Origin: Coptis chinensis | Taxonomy: Eukaryota; Streptophyta; Magnoliopsida; Ranunculales; Ranunculaceae | Direction: 5' to 3' | DNA length: 64,000 bases | Assembly: GCA_015680905.1 (NCBI GenBank) | Contig: CM027378.1 | Coordinates: 12,133,001-12,197,000, forward strand | Part shown: one piece after another, positions 13,701 to 26,571 of the stretch | Position numbering within the stretch: the first letter of the stretch is position 1 | Layout: every line of letters begins with the position of its first letter | Made by a program: the position numbers and the translations under genes | The notes under the pieces: generated by a model | The model's database searches: none | What the model was told of the DNA's origin: nothing | Seen by the model: only the letters and a program-made list of their open reading frames with translations

Positions 13701-13802
13701 TTTTTTTCAACAATTCCTGTGCAGTCAAGAAAGAAAATGACTAGTGTGAGGCCACCAAGTACACCTTCTAATGGACAGTCATATAGAAATCAGTCTATCT
13801 GA
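10740..13802 (+). pseudogene. MURA-type MULE transposase, decayed
   Basis: The start ATG at 10740 follows a possible 5'UTR intron acceptor. Domain order is as in plant MURA proteins. An N-terminal PB1-like region comes first, then an acidic linker, then the Mutator DNA-binding region with a Cys/His pattern (about 11400-11650). The MULE catalytic core follows, with GLDDCFLKG (first Asp) at about 12000 and ISDKQKGL (second Asp) at about 12188. A SWIM zinc finger (CSC..PCLH) is at 12899-12955, and a C-terminal zinc-knuckle-like CHLPDHNSRTC at 13284-13316. The acidic residue of the third catalytic position cannot be fixed by eye. Breaks: frameshift near 10833, frameshift near 11950, stop TAG at 12036-12038, and further shifts around 12350-12500. 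Introns are likely near 12765-12870, 13105-13165 and 13356-13452. It could once have mobilised related MULE copies. Confidence 0.8.
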
Positions 13803-14075
13803 TCATTCTGATGTGTTTAGGACTTTTATTATACTGTGATTAACTAAGAAATGCATGACTTTCGATTTTGTTTGGATACTTTTTGGGAGTTTTATGATGG
13901 TATTTATTGAATGGTCACATGTTATTATGAATTTTTTAAGGGGCTCCACATGTTTTAATGTGGTATTTGACTTTTTCATAAGCAATTTGTTTTTGGGTAC
14001 ATGATGGAATCAAAAGTATTTGCTTTCGGTTAAAATAAAGTCATTCTGAATGTACTACTAGTCTACTACTAAACA
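13803..14075 (+). other. MULE 3' flank up to Helitron 1 insertion
   Basis: AT-rich 3' region of the transposase gene. It ends at A14075, the A of the A|T dinucleotide where Helitron 1 inserted; the T is at 43940. Confidence 0.5.
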
Positions 14076-14265
14076 CTAGCCATCTGGCCCGGCCTATGGC
14101 CGGACTTGCTACATAGATAGCTAATGACTCAAAAGCTTAAAGTCCACTTGAATAAATAATATATGTATATTGATAGCTAATAATTTACTACATACTTTGT
14201 TTGAAAGGTTTATGTTTTTCTATTTTTTTTTAAGAGATTGCAATCAAAATACTATACACACACAA
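14076..14265 (-). repeat. Helitron 1 3' terminus with hairpin
   Basis: Read on the minus strand, the end is hairpin, 9 nt, CTAG, then T. The stem is CCGGCC/GGCCGG (14089-14094 and 14098-14103) with a 3-nt loop. About 190 bp match the 3' end of Helitron 2 (56360-56555) with a few percent difference, so both belong to one family. Confidence 0.8.
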
Positions 14266-14639
14266 TACTTGTATAGATGAAAAAATTCCGATTAAAGAAT
14301 AAAATATCTCGTCCTCACTTGGCATGCAAAGAAACACCAACAAAGAGAATAATGGATTACATGCATGAGTAAATAAACCTATATTAATGGTATGTCGTTG
14401 GATATATTCAGGGTTTAACTAAGAATAGGGAGGCATGTTGTCTTGGATTGTGGGAGCAAGAGAATGTCATCACTTTCTGGTAGAACTCTTTTAAAGTTTT
14501 AAAATCAAATAACACATTAACAACCATAGACAATACCACCATCTTGGCAATCACTTTCTTTATGACCAATTTCCTTAAGACCAACGTTGCATGCCTACAT
14601 ATGGTTTACATTGCCAAAAATTTTAAGCTACTTGACTAC

Positions 14640-14760
14640 TTCGACTAAATCATGGAACCATGAAATGTAATTAAAATGATCTACTATGAAGTTGATTAAC
14701 AGTTCGACTAAATCATGGAACCATGAAATGTAATTAAAATGATCTACTATGAAGTTGATT
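14640..14760. repeat. 63-bp tandem duplication
   Basis: The unit TTCGACTAAATCATGGAACC.. starts at 14640 and again at 14703. Over the 58 bp compared the two copies look identical, so this is a recent duplication or a collapse or expansion artefact inside Helitron 1. Confidence 0.85.
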
Positions 14761-14976
14761 GATGTTAATTTAGTTTGTAATCAAATTTACATGTGCAACG
14801 ATTTGGAATATAGATTAGCCAAGAGTGATGAAATCAATACGAACTTGATCACAATCTGATACAACTGAATGCAATTTATTGCAACCTTGGGCATACCCAT
14901 AAATGATACTCTGTGAAATGTCATATATTCTTCCTCTTAATTACAGTCTTACATCAGTTTACTCTGTAGGTAAACT

Positions 14977-15100
14977 TCAACCAAGATATGGGCCATATGC
15001 TACGAATCCATCACCGTTGTGAACACCCAACCTTCCTAGATGATCTGCTGCTTTGTTTACTTCTATGTGAACATTCTTGTAAGTAACCTCCTCCAAGAAG
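14977..15100 (-). pseudogene. Possible RNase H tail of a LINE-type element
   Basis: A minus-strand frame contains VHIEVNKAADHLGRLGVHN, which resembles the C-terminal end of the RNase H domain found in plant non-LTR retrotransposons and related genes. The open frame runs on to 15471 but the rest is not recognisable. Only one motif supports this, so it is a weak call. Confidence 0.3.
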
Positions 15101-15744
15101 AAAGTAAACAGAACATATAAAGTATAAAATGCTTTGTATGGGCTGCTTCTACAAAAGATTGAAAAAAAAACTTTGGTACAAATATTAACACATTTGTATG
15201 TGGGTATGTCTTTTTCATACAAATCAACAACATCAACTTCAACGAAGCATTTGCATACATTTAGTAACATTAAATTCAACAAAGCATTTGCATCCAATGG
15301 CACGTTCAAGATTGAAAGAAACCATAACACCAAAATTGTCGGGCATGTGTAAAGTCTCTTCCACCAATGCCGCTTGACCACCACCAAGAACTTTACGGCG
15401 GGTTTAAGATCCAACTTTGCAATGAACTCTTTTGTTGTCTCTGCCCAATATATGAAGGTCCACTTACACATTTATCATGAGACAAAAGGCAAAAAATATA
15501 AAATAAACTCGGAAAGAAAAGAAAGTTCAAAGAAACAGTGCATGCTCAGAAATAGCAGCCAAGATGTCAAGACATTTCTCCTTGATTGGGCTTCTGCAAG
15601 TGCTCTGTTTCAAGGATTGAAATCCCAAGGCAGTGTCTTTAAGTGGAGCTCCAATATGTTAAAACAATCATAACTGGGACTTTATTGTTTACCTTACTGC
15701 CTTGCTAAAGAACATGACACATAGTGGGCTAAGAGGTATGAGCC

Positions 15745-16085
15745 TATATATCCACTTGTAGATACCATTACAGGATCAACCACCAAAGCTGCCTTCAAAT
15801 CACGACCATATCAGAATAGATAAGAACCAATACAACCAACCAACTTGTTAACAGCACAAACCTTGAACCGAGAACTCCAGTGACATAACAACTTCACCAC
15901 ACCAATAGAAGGAAGCATGCCTGTTTTTACCTAACACATTACGCAAAATGCGTATATGGATTACCATTTCTAGAAAGTATAATGTGTACTACTGCATATC
16001 TAAACTTACCACATCAACATGCATATCAGACAGCACCGACTTCAATTGCTCGTAAACAAAGTCCTCAGGAACACCATGAACTCCC
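15745..16085 (-). pseudogene. TH1: Captured piece of TH1 (HMP-P kinase domain of thiamine synthesis)
   Basis: Three minus-strand exons in the right order. 16085-16010 gives GVHGVPEDFVYEQLKSVLSD.. and ends in a GTAAG donor. 15930-15862 gives VKTGMLPSIGVVKLL.. About 15797-15745 gives KAALVVDPVMVSTSG. These are consecutive stretches of the ThiD-like hydroxymethylpyrimidine phosphate kinase domain of plant TH1, a bifunctional plastid enzyme that also has a thiamine-phosphate synthase domain. Introns are kept, so capture was from genomic DNA, not from mRNA. After VSTSG the frame departs from the family. The fragment points the same way as Helitron 1. It cannot encode a working enzyme. Confidence 0.8.
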
Positions 16086-18782
16086 TATCAACAAACAATA
16101 TATAATAATAAAACTCAATAAATATTATATTTCTAAGGCATAGTAATAAAATGAACCTGAACTCTAGTCTCTATTCCCAACTTCAGTTGTGATTATGGTA
16201 TTCCTTGAATGCTTTTGTGGGAATTTTACTTTGAGGACTTCATTCCTTATTGACTGGGTTTATTTATTTGGGGGGGGGGGAGGGATCCCATGATTGCTTC
16301 GAGATAGAAGGAGCTCGATATCCTTTTTTTTTTTGCTTGATGCAGTAGTGGGGCTATTGTGAACTCTTGCTCGGAATTCTTGATTGGTGGGAAAGGGCAG
16401 AACCATCAGAATTACATATTCAACAAAGTATTTCATATAAACTATCCTAACTTCACTTCTGCATTTTTGCAAAAACCTTTTACACCCGTCACAGAAGAAT
16501 ATGCGGATAAATATACGTCATTTGGATCTCAGAATATATCTTTGTTTTTCTGTGTTGTAAATGGAAAATAGAAGGAGGAGTGAATTTGGCATCCATGTTC
16601 CGTTTAAACTTATTTTTCTTCTTCTATTGACTACTTCTGCATTTAGCCTTCCAGTAGAATAGCATGTAGGAGTGACCGAGTGAAAAAAAACAGGCTTCAT
16701 ATGACATATGGCCTAACACATTTTCTGAAGCAATCAGCGTCATACTCTTTGAGATGCCTGTATGTACAGTCGAGTGACTTCGATACCTGTATCACGATCA
16801 TCGTCTATGGGTTGACAAAATGAACACGTGAACAGAAACCAAGGCTGAAAAACAAATATACCATTTAGTGCATTTGTCATCTTAACTTAACCAACTATTA
16901 AAACGTGAAAAAATCCAAGTTGTTGTTCCAAAATGGAAGGCATGTCGTATTGTAAAAGCGATCATAAGATGTGAAATTCTAAATTATAGCAAAGAATAAC
17001 ATACAAAGCGAATGCACTTGCATCCCCAACTCGATTCAATACATTGTCAAAATATTCACTATAAAATCCACGATCATCGCTTCTCATTATCCGGTCTTCG
17101 CAAAAAAGGCTCACCACGGACCATTGTACCATGAGTCACTTGGACTTTAACGCTCTCTATCACCTTCACCATACTATAGAGTTGTGTTTTCAGCTTACAA
17201 CTACATAGTTTTCGAATGATGTCGGATATTAGCGACATCGACAAAAGATAAATACACCAATTAGAGATATTGTTATTCTTGCCATCAAAAGATATGCCAC
17301 CATTCCCTCATGTGTACGTAGAGGTAAATAGAGTCTGCGATCATTTAGCCAAGCTCTCTCTCATTACCACATGATGAATATATTTGCTTCATTCCTCCCC
17401 TCAATTAGAGTTTGAAGTTTGAATTATACAAAACATAAAAATTTAACAACAAAGTCAAATTAAAACTTGAGCAACAGAACCACATGGTATATGGCATAGT
17501 TCATTTGGGTCAAGATTAACAAATGTTATTAAAATCTTGTTGTGGTTTCACTGTAAATGAGAATATCACCAAAACCATTGGTGCTAATCAGAGTATCTTC
17601 TACACTCCACCGAGTAACCACTTCTCTTCATGTATTATCCTCTTTGTATTCATGTAGAAAAGTAGATCCGAATCTCAGAAAGTGAGAGAGGATAAGGGCA
17701 CATAAGCGCTATATTCTAAAAAGTGCCAAAAAAAAATTCTAAACAAAAAGTATATAAATTTAGTTTTATAGAAGCAGTCAATACAGAAGAAAAATGAGGT
17801 TAAGAAATCCATGAACTTAGAGAATCATGTAGCCATTAATAAGTATGATAAGCTTATAAACATAAATGTTTGATTTCTCCCAAAACGGTACGTCTACAGA
17901 AACAGAAAACATTAACAGGTCTTCAGAGTAGCCAATTAGGTGGGCTAAATGATTAATTTTATCTCCATTGTGTATATCAGTTTTCCAAGTTTTGTGGTTA
18001 CTTTTTTTTGTTGAGAAACAGAACGCAATCATATATTGGTAAGGAGTATGCATACCTGTTGACAAAGGACATCCATCATCTTACTAAACAGGTTTTATGG
18101 AAAGTAGATTACTCTATTTAATCAAATCTCTACTTCGTGTTCCGGTGAGGGTTGGCTTCTTTTGTGCCTCTCAAAGAGTAATACGATACCAAAACAAAAA
18201 CGTTCATCATATTAGTAAGTAGATTTTATGGAAAGTAGATTACTCTTTATCAAATATGTACTTGGTGTTTGGGTGAGGCTTGGTTTCTATTGTGCCTCTC
18301 CTAATGAGCATTGCTTTTCTGAAAAACAAAACAAAATATATTAATATGAAAATGTTTTCCCATAAGAACAAAAATGGAGTAGATATAAGATAGATGGAAC
18401 GGGTGAGAATATAAAATTAACAGTAAAAAAGTTCGATTAAGAATGGAGTTATTGACTTGGTAGGACAGTTTTAACGTAGTCCCAGTTTTACTCACATTAA
18501 GACTCCAATCTATCAACACCAATTTTAGCAAACGATAAAGAATGCGAGAAACTCTGCACTACGTACAACTTCAGCATTCTCCATGGCTGAAAAACACCAC
18601 CTCAAACAATGACGACCAAAAAACTGTGACGGCAATGCAGGCCTTTCGTGGTGAGATTGATAGTCCTATATCAGTAATTTAAAGCCTAGCTAACTAATCT
18701 ATAAGTTCATAGTGGCACCCATCCATTGCCATTTGATTTTGAGTTGGCTACTCAAAATTTTGCAATAGAATCCATTTTCCTT
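16086..18782. other. Helitron 1 interior, mostly unassigned
   Basis: Contains a G-run (16270-16280) and a T-run (16323-16335). A coding-looking minus-strand stretch lies at about 16990-17190: one frame reads VKVQVTHGTMVRGEPFLRR, a neighbouring frame FYSEYFDNVLNRVGDAS. It may be another captured exon, but I cannot name it. A diverged tandem duplication of about 100 bp lies at about 18072-18170 and 18205-18305 (shared TTTTATGGAAAGTAGATTAC). Confidence 0.4.
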
Positions 18783-19597
18783 TTATGCTGTTGGCTCAGA
18801 TGCAACAGGCTTCCAAAGCTTGATCCACTCTTACATGGCATCTGCAGCGCATGCAAACACACCATCTGATGGCCCAAGTTGTTCCTTTACTATCTTCGCA
18901 ATCTCAATGACCGCGATCTCTGCGGTGGATCGCACCTTGATAACCTAGTCAGTGCGGAAAAAGGGGACCACCTCCATTAGTTTCACCCCTTCCCATTCCT
19001 TTTTCAAACTGTCTATTGCGTTACCGTTCTCCTTCCTCCACACGTATGGCAATCCACTCTTTACCCCCAGCCCTAGGTGGTCGGACACAACCTTAGCACA
19101 CATTCGGAGAAGACGTCTTCAACAATCTCCCACCTCGGCTTTCCTCCCCCCAACTAACCGGATCCGGGGAATAGTGCGAGTCCTATTATCTCTCGATTGA
19201 ATACCACATTAGTTCCACTTAACGGCATCATTGTCCTTACAGTGCACCGTTAGGACTGCATCCACATACCGGGAATTCCTCATTTCTAAAGCCCGGTGCT
19301 TGAGTGGGTGCATCTCGGTCGACCAAATTGAGGCCTGACCACAAGATAGAGTACATGTCACCCCAATCGCTGAGGTGAATGGGTATCCCCGAACAAAGTC
19401 TGCACCTGCACAGTAAGGGTCATAGAGTGTATTGAAGAAGAATGACGTGGCAGGAGTCCTTAGGTTCCAGATGTGCTGGGCCACTACATCCACTATTTGG
19501 CCCTTATCATCTCCTGCGGGAACACAATCATCATCAACTGATACAATATACTTTTTGAAGGATACCAAATAACCGAAATACCGACACGAATAGCTTT
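18783..19597 (-). pseudogene. RGP: Captured RGP / UDP-arabinopyranose mutase gene piece
   Basis: Reading leftward on the minus strand: SCRYFGYLVSFKKYIVSVDD, including the DDD metal-binding motif; FFFNTLYDPYCAGADFVRGY; RNSRYVDAVLTV; PLSGTNVVFNREIIGLALF; DHLGLGVKSGLPYVWR; and the C-terminal EIAKIVKEQLGPSDGVF..EWIKLW. This is the plant reversibly glycosylated polypeptide family, and the C-terminal part is most like the RGP5 type. The family interconverts UDP-arabinopyranose and UDP-arabinofuranose at the Golgi surface. The N-terminal third is missing, several frameshifts occur around 19100-19230, and a TAA replaces a sense codon between DAM and EW near 18834. The final stop is at 18783-18785. 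Orientation agrees with Helitron 1. Non-functional. Confidence 0.85.
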
Positions 19598-20504
19598 TGC
19601 TTAAGGGTATGTTTGTTGCCTTTATAGTTTTCAGGATGAATTCTTTCCAAACCTAAACCAACATATTTAACAAACAATGTACAAAGATTAAGCAACTTAG
19701 AAACTGGCCAACTACAAAATTGCAATAACATGACTACATAAATCCATTCCTTAGCAATGTCAATAAGACTATAACGACACGACAAATAAAAAACTCAAGT
19801 GTAAGTGTACGACACCTATGGTTCTTTCTTGTGTAACGTTATCTACTTAGGAATTGAATCTAGGTTAGTTTCCATAAATCCGCGATCTCAAATGATTGGT
19901 CTCAACTATATAGTGAATTGAATGAACAATCACATGTACCTGCTTAACAGAGTCATATCATCCGAGCTTATGAATCTTAATACAAATACATCAAATTAAA
20001 ATGCAAAGTGACACCTTGGAGCATGCTTACAATTTTTTTTTTTTTTTTGATGTGCAAAGAAAAAAAAGAAGAAGAAGAACCTTACGAGAAACAATCGGTG
20101 TTTGGGAAAACGTGGAGTTGTTCATAGATTGTTTGTCCATCAAGTTTGGTGGCCGATGGCAAAGAAAGGTTACAGTACGTCAACATTTTTCACATTGTTG
20201 CAGGAGACATGGAACAATAGGATGAATTGCAAAGAAACCTTAACACCTCCGATCCCTACTACATGAGAAGCAATAAAACAATATTAAAACTCATTCAATT
20301 ATGAGATATGAAATCTACATGAAAGCAAATACTAATTGAAAAGAAAAATACCAACATTTGTAAGATGGTTCCAATTATGTTGCCACTACTTGATCTGTTA
20401 TGTAGAAAGTTTAGTCAAACCTTCAAAGTTCACCGGTTATTTGTGCATGGGCTAACATGGGACATATGTTATTAGGTAACTTGTAGTCTAAACATGGTGT
20501 TTCT
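19598..20504. other. Helitron 1 interior up to the Athila insertion
   Basis: No recognisable gene. A T-run lies at 20032-20048. TTTCT at 20500-20504 is the left copy of the Athila target-site duplication. Confidence 0.5.
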
Positions 20505-21283
20505 TGATAAGCACCCAAAAGTGTATTATGAAACCCCATTGAGACATATAAATTTGGTTAATTATGTGTTTAATAATCATGAAATAAATATGTTTTCATA
20601 CTTTTGCAGGTATTTGCAGTAAACATGGAAATATTGGTTAAACCTGAAATAAAGCACGAGAAACGGCGTATATACGAATTCTCCCAAATCCACACAGAAG
20701 CATCAAACTTCCAAAGCTCCTACCTCTCGAACCAGGACTCCGAATGCGACCACGAGAGATGCTCGGGATAATCGGGCGATGAACTCTACGATAGGCGGGG
20801 AAATTGTAACAACTTGCCCAAAATACCGGACCGCCATCGGATGGGTATTATGGACCCACTATCTTGGGGCCACAAGATTGGATGAGTAATCAATCATGGA
20901 GCATGTCAAGACAAAGATAACAAATTATTGGTGCAAAGTTGACACCTTGCATGTAATAAATTAGATTAGGTGTTAATAGTGAAAAAAAAAAAGGCAAAGT
21001 GTCACTTTGTTTTAATGTGGTGGATAAAAATTCATTAATGTGGTTTGATAATTCACGTGGGAGGAAATGAGATTTCTCTCAAATGGAGAAGAAATTAGAC
21101 AAGGGTGGGGGACACTCCATTTACTCCCTTGACTTATTTTCCTCACATGACATTATTTTAGTTCCTTAGTGAAAGAAATGTAAAGTTAGTTTTAGTTTTT
21201 ATTAAAAAGCTTGTAATAGTTTTAATGGAGGAACACTTGTTTCTTCTAGAAAATAAATAGAAGTGAGTTTGATTGTTCATCTT

Positions 21284-21353
<70 letters not shown>

Positions 21354-22002
21354 GTTTTTCTTAGTTTATAAATCCTTGTCTCAAGGATCATGAGCTAACT
21401 TCCCTTTTGGAGAGTTAATCCAACTCATGTGAGGGTAAACCAATTGTTGTTGGTTTGGTAGGTTTAGGAAGAACAACTAACTCTACATCCTATCCCAAAA
21501 TGGTAGTTGGTGTAGAGTTTAGTTAGGAATCAAGCAATGAGCTTAGAGATAAGTCATTGTTTGGTTTCACTTGCTAGCATGTATGAGCTTTTTAATGAGC
21601 CATGCATGCTAGGGATCAAATCTATTTTTCCGTTAGAGACTTGTCTATGAGTCTAGGAAGAATCAAAACCTTTTTCAAATTAACACTAATGATAGTTTCA
21701 CATGAGGAGGATTAACTCTCCACCTTCTCTTTCAAATCTCTATTTCGGTATTAAGTGAATGTTTTCAACGTTAATATTTTCTTAATGTTTATGTAGGAAG
21801 GAAAAATCTAGCATTTATATTATGACCTTACTCCTTAGTTTCCCTTAATTGTAAATTCCAATTTGTAGTTGTTCTAAGCTTTAGTTTAGTTGAATCTTTA
21901 TTCCAACTCTACGAAACGAAGATCGTGAGTAAGGAACCTTGAGTGCTTTTGCATCAATTCTTAGAGATCAAAACTCTAAGTAGTAGTAAAGAGCATATAT
22001 CA
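20505..22002 (+). repeat. Athila 5' LTR
   Basis: Starts TGATAAGCACCC and ends AGCATATATCA. Contains a (CT)n tract at 21287-21345. Most differences from the 3' LTR fall in the first 400 bp, many as changes of homopolymer length. Just inside, TGGCATTTGCTGTTCT at 22005-22020 is at best a degenerate form of the Asp-tRNA primer-binding site usual in Athila. Confidence 0.93.
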
Positions 22003-23288
22003 AATGGCATTTGCTGTTCTAAAAACCATAGAACTTGTGCTAAAGATCGGAAGTTGCATCAAGGGGAACCCCATTCTCTTCATTCCTTTCCGTTAATCGT
22101 TCGTTCGTTTTTTAGTTCAAATTTGAATTTTAACATTGCAATAGACCTGTTCGATAAAAAAAATTAGTTCCACTTGCGGTACCCAAAGTTAGGACTGGGA
22201 AACAACTCTTGAGGAGATTATAAGACTTCCATAAAAATTGAGCTCATTGTAGATTACTTGACACGCGTCTTGCTGAGTGTGTAGTCGCTACAGTGTGAAC
22301 CCAACCAGCGTCATGAAAGTGCTTTTTTCTTAATTGCTGCTCCTGTTCAACCACCAACATCTCCAGATCTACCTTGATCCATTTCCAAGCCTAAATATCT
22401 GGCCCTGTACCTGAAAAATTCGATAATCTTTTGGGATTAATCGCGTCGACGAATTGAAACGTTTGTTTCAAGGGCTAAAAACGGGAAGCTTCTGAGTTCC
22501 AATTTTGATATTATTGTAATTTTTTTTTTATGTTTTTTCTGCATGTATGCCATGTATATAGTATTAGGAAAAATTTATGGATTATTATTTACGTTTTAGC
22601 CTAGAATTATGCATGAATCAAGTTGGTATACCGGTAAATATTTATATACGATTACACGGACATGAATTGCATATGAATGTATATTTACATATTAATGGTA
22701 CTGTATTGCATGAGTATATGTCTTTCTACGTATAAATGTTTCTTGTTACATGTTTGATATTTCTCTCATTATCATTACCGCGTCTTGTCTAATAAGTCGA
22801 TTTTGTCAAGAAAGAGGAGAACATTCCAACGAGGGTTAAAATCTGAGTTGGGTAAGTTGTTTCTAAACCCTACGGGGTAAAGCTGCTCTCTATATGACAT
22901 TCGCAATCTCAATGAGTATTGTCGAAATCGAATTATTATGCAATACAAGAGTCGTATTTTAGTTTATGTATAATACGTTGCATGTTTAGTTTTGTCGTAT
23001 TTCTCTGGCATTGTATACTATCTACGATGCTAATGTATTTAGATACGTTATGAGTGATTCAAATTTGCTCTTCTTTGTTGATATACGTTTACGTAATATC
23101 GATTTACAAATTAAGCACATATCATTATTCTTGATGTATATTTGCCCTGCATGCGGAAAAATTTTATCGATGACACAAGCTTGCCTATTCGTATAGCTAT
23201 ACGTATGAGTAGAGTATCTTCACATGCTACTGCACCTAGTATTGTATGAGTAGATGGTATTTGTATGCTTGTATTTTAACCCTTGCAT

Positions 23289-23353
<65 letters not shown>

Positions 23354-23642
23354 TTAATACCACCTTTGCATAAATTTTAATTCCATAAATCTTAAATCAT
23401 ATTCCAATGGTGTCTAGGAAACTTGAAAGATTGAGGTTACTTAATTAGAACCGTGCTTGCGAAATCCTCCCTCATATATCTCTCTTGTGACTGTTGGTTT
23501 TTATGCACACGCGTATTCCTAGCTTTCCTGCTTTCGTTAGCAGCAGCTTAGGCATATGTTGTTCAACCCTAATGTTTAAGATAATAATAAAATTTGAGTC
23601 CTCATAATTCCTTACGTAAGTAAGATCTAATTTTATGCTTGC
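22003..23642 (+). other. Athila leader between LTR and gag
   Basis: Untranslated leader, AT-rich, without a coding frame. Contains an unbroken A-tract of about 42 bp at 23296-23337, which is prone to length error. Confidence 0.5.
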
Positions 23643-25500
23643 ATGAGATTAAGGTCCGGTTCCACTAAAGAAATTGAACATACCTATCGTCGAAAAAATA
23701 ATGATAAGCAATTGCGTAAGTTCTCACATAAAAATTGTTCTTCTTCTGCTAATTACCTTCATCACAATCCCGTAAGCCATCAACTTCGTCATTATGGCCG
23801 ACGATCCTCCACAATGAGAGAAGCCCCTCTCCGGACTTCTATTTGCATTCTGGGAAGGACCATCTTCCCGCATCAAACTTGAAGACATTGTCGGTGATTT
23901 TCATTATCCCACCAAACGTTTTCAGTTTGTTACCAATATATCATGGTTTGGAGCACGAAAAACCATACAATCATCTTCGTGAAGCTTCAACAAGTGGCAA
24001 CAACATTTCATCATCCAACATCTCTAAGGAACAACTCTTTGCTTCCATTTGTTTCCATTCACTTTAGCGGAAAAAGCGTCAATCGGCTAGCGGGACAACA
24101 ATCACAATCCATAGACACATGGAATAAACTAGTTCAGGCTTTCATGCTTCAGGTTTACACTTTCGAAAAAAAACAAGCCAAAATGCTTGAGAAAATTCAA
24201 TTCTTTTCGTCAAAATCCTCATGAATCCTTTACGAAGCATGGAGTCGTTTTTCTTGATCTTACGTTAGAATGTCCTCATCACCAACCGGAAAAAGCTGTC
24301 CTTGTTCGTTCATTCTTTAATGGTCTTTCGATCATCAAAAAGAAACTCTTGATATAATGAGCGGCGGTTGCTTCATGGACAAAGGAGCTCTTGAAAGCTA
24401 TATACTTTTCTTGAAAAACAAGCGAAAAAGGGTACACCTTTGGGTAACACTTGAGTCGTCTAGGTCATCAAAGGACAATGTTACAAAGGCCACATCTATT
24501 TTTGAGGTAAAACCCCAATCCGAAATAAAAATTTGATAGAATCCCTAACTAAAAAGTAGATTCCCTTGCGGTTCAAGTAAACGATCAACTACCAAAACCG
24601 GGTCATGAGCGTTGACACGCCCTTGTGTCCTTTGTCTTAGTCCCGACCATCCCGATGCATATTGTCCCTTGTTATATGCTTCCCTACTCAACAATCGGAG
24701 GAGGCATGTGCATTCAACATTCCCAATGCACCGTGGAGACAACATCCGAATTTAAACGGCCAAAATAACCAACAAATGGGGGCTCCTCGGGGTTTAAGCT
24801 AATCCACTGTTAAGCCCTACCAACAATTTTATTCCATACCGCCAAGGAAATAATCAACAATACCAACAAGGTCAATTTCCAAATAATTCCAATGCTAATT
24901 ATCAAACCAACCGCAGCCTTGTTCCAGCTAATCCAGATCCCAACTATAATCAACAACTTCTAAGCAATAATCGAGAACTACTACCTGTTGCACAACCTGC
25001 GCCAACCATTACGGATAGGACAAATGAGACTTTCTTGGCTTACATGAACCAACGATCTCAACTTTTAACGTCTATCCAACAATCACTTCGACAATTGGCG
25101 CAAGAAAAAAAGAGTCGAGAAAGGCGTGTTTCTGCACAAGCGGTTCAAACCCTAAACCAAACAAACCACGACCTTTGAACTGACCCGATGCCCTGGTACA
25201 AGCACCCCCAACCAAGGTGAGGTGCATGCAATCACTACTCTACGATCTGGGAAAAGCGTAGACAATCGGATCGTTATGCGGATGATCAACCAAAAGAAAA
25301 AGGGGTTCCAAGGAATCTATTTCTAATAATGAACCTCTGGAAGATTCCCCGAGATTCCCCGAGTCAACACCTCCGAATGTAGGAAACAAGCAAGTAGACC
25401 CTTTTGCCAAATTCAGCCCTAAGGCACCATTTCTGCGGCGGCAAAGAATAAACGATGAGAATTTTCTTTGAAATTTGAGAGACTTTTCAAAATTTAACAA
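23643..25500 (+). pseudogene. Athila gag remnant
   Basis: Begins MRLRSGS, the usual start of Athila-like gag. Further on, WNKLVQAFML and, in another frame, CPHHQPEKAVLVRSFFNGL match the conserved capsid region of plant Gypsy gag. After about 24780 the region is rich in Asn and Gln as in the gag C-terminus. Many stops and shifts. It would form the particle shell if intact. Confidence 0.65.
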
Positions 25501-25562
25501 TCAACTTACCTTTTCTCGATGCCTTAAAATTATTACCAAAACATGCAAAATTTCTGAAAGAT

Positions 25563-26213
25563 ATGTGCACCACAAAAAGGAGGACTAATGTTTCTCAACA
25601 AGCGTTCCTCACTGAACAATTTTCCTCCATCACCGAACACAATGATATAATAAAATACAAGAACCCTGGTAGACCAACGGTTCCATGCACCTTAGGTGAC
25701 AAATACACGGCTACTGCACTACTAGACCTAGGAGCTAGTGTGAACTTACTTCCATATTATTTATTTAAACAACTAGGTCTTCATGAGCTCAAACCTACCA
25801 CCATGACTCTACAATTAGCCGATCGTTCCATAAAGTATCCAAAAGGAATTGTGGAAAACGTCCTTGTAAAAGTCCAAGATTTCTTCTATCCTGTAGACTT
25901 TGTTATTTTGGATACAGAAGTTGCATGTGATTCCATTCCGATCATCTTAGGACGTCCGTTCCTCGCCACTGCTAATGCTCTTATTAACTGTCGAGATGGT
26001 TCCATGACCATGTCGCCGGAAATCTTTTCGGTCGAGGTGAATGTGTTCAAGTTGATGAAACAACTTCGAGCGACATTGATGGTGAGGCCAACAGGATTGA
26101 CAGCATTCCGCAAGAGTATTTCACAAACTCTTTTCCTGAAGATGAAGTGTACCAATTTCTTTCCTTTAGCGAATCTGAATTTGAGGACGATGATTACACA
26201 CAAGAAGTAAATG
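25563..26213 (+). pseudogene. Athila protease region
   Basis: Open for 215 codons. Contains ALLDLGASVNLLP (the DLGAS active-site form typical of Athila rather than DTG/DSG), LQLADRSIKYPKGIVENV and IILGRPFLATA. It cleaves the polyprotein in a working element. The frame breaks near 26080 and merges into a disordered linker. Confidence 0.8.
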
Positions 26214-26571
26214 AGTTATTAGAGTCGGTTACCATTATTTGACCCTACAAATGGTGATGTCAAGTAACTTGGATGATCATCAATCTGTTTACTACATGGA
26301 TGATGACCTTCCTCAAGAATCTTTAATACCCACTCCGCCCTAACCGAATTAAAACCACTTCGCCGAATTAAAATCGTCTGACTTGATCTTTGATGGTCGT
26401 CACCCGGTTATTATTTCTTCACAATTAACTGGCGATCGGGGAAGCTCGTTTAATTAATGTCATTCAACAACATCATTTACGCTATTGGATGGTCCCTCGA
26501 TGACATTAAAGGCATTGAACCTAATGTGTGCACCCCATCGCGTACACGGAAGAAAATGCTAAGGCGTCAGC

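Noticed and set aside
14076..14265. Reading this segment as the right TIR of the MULE
   Set aside because: Its matches at 56360-56555 and 57055-57253 end in hairpin plus CTAG and are flanked by the true MULE TIR, so it is a Helitron 3' end.
21158..21391. Minus-strand ORF with a long Arg-Glu repeat in the 5' LTR
   Set aside because: Translation of the (CT)n microsatellite; the copy in the 3' LTR has no such frame.
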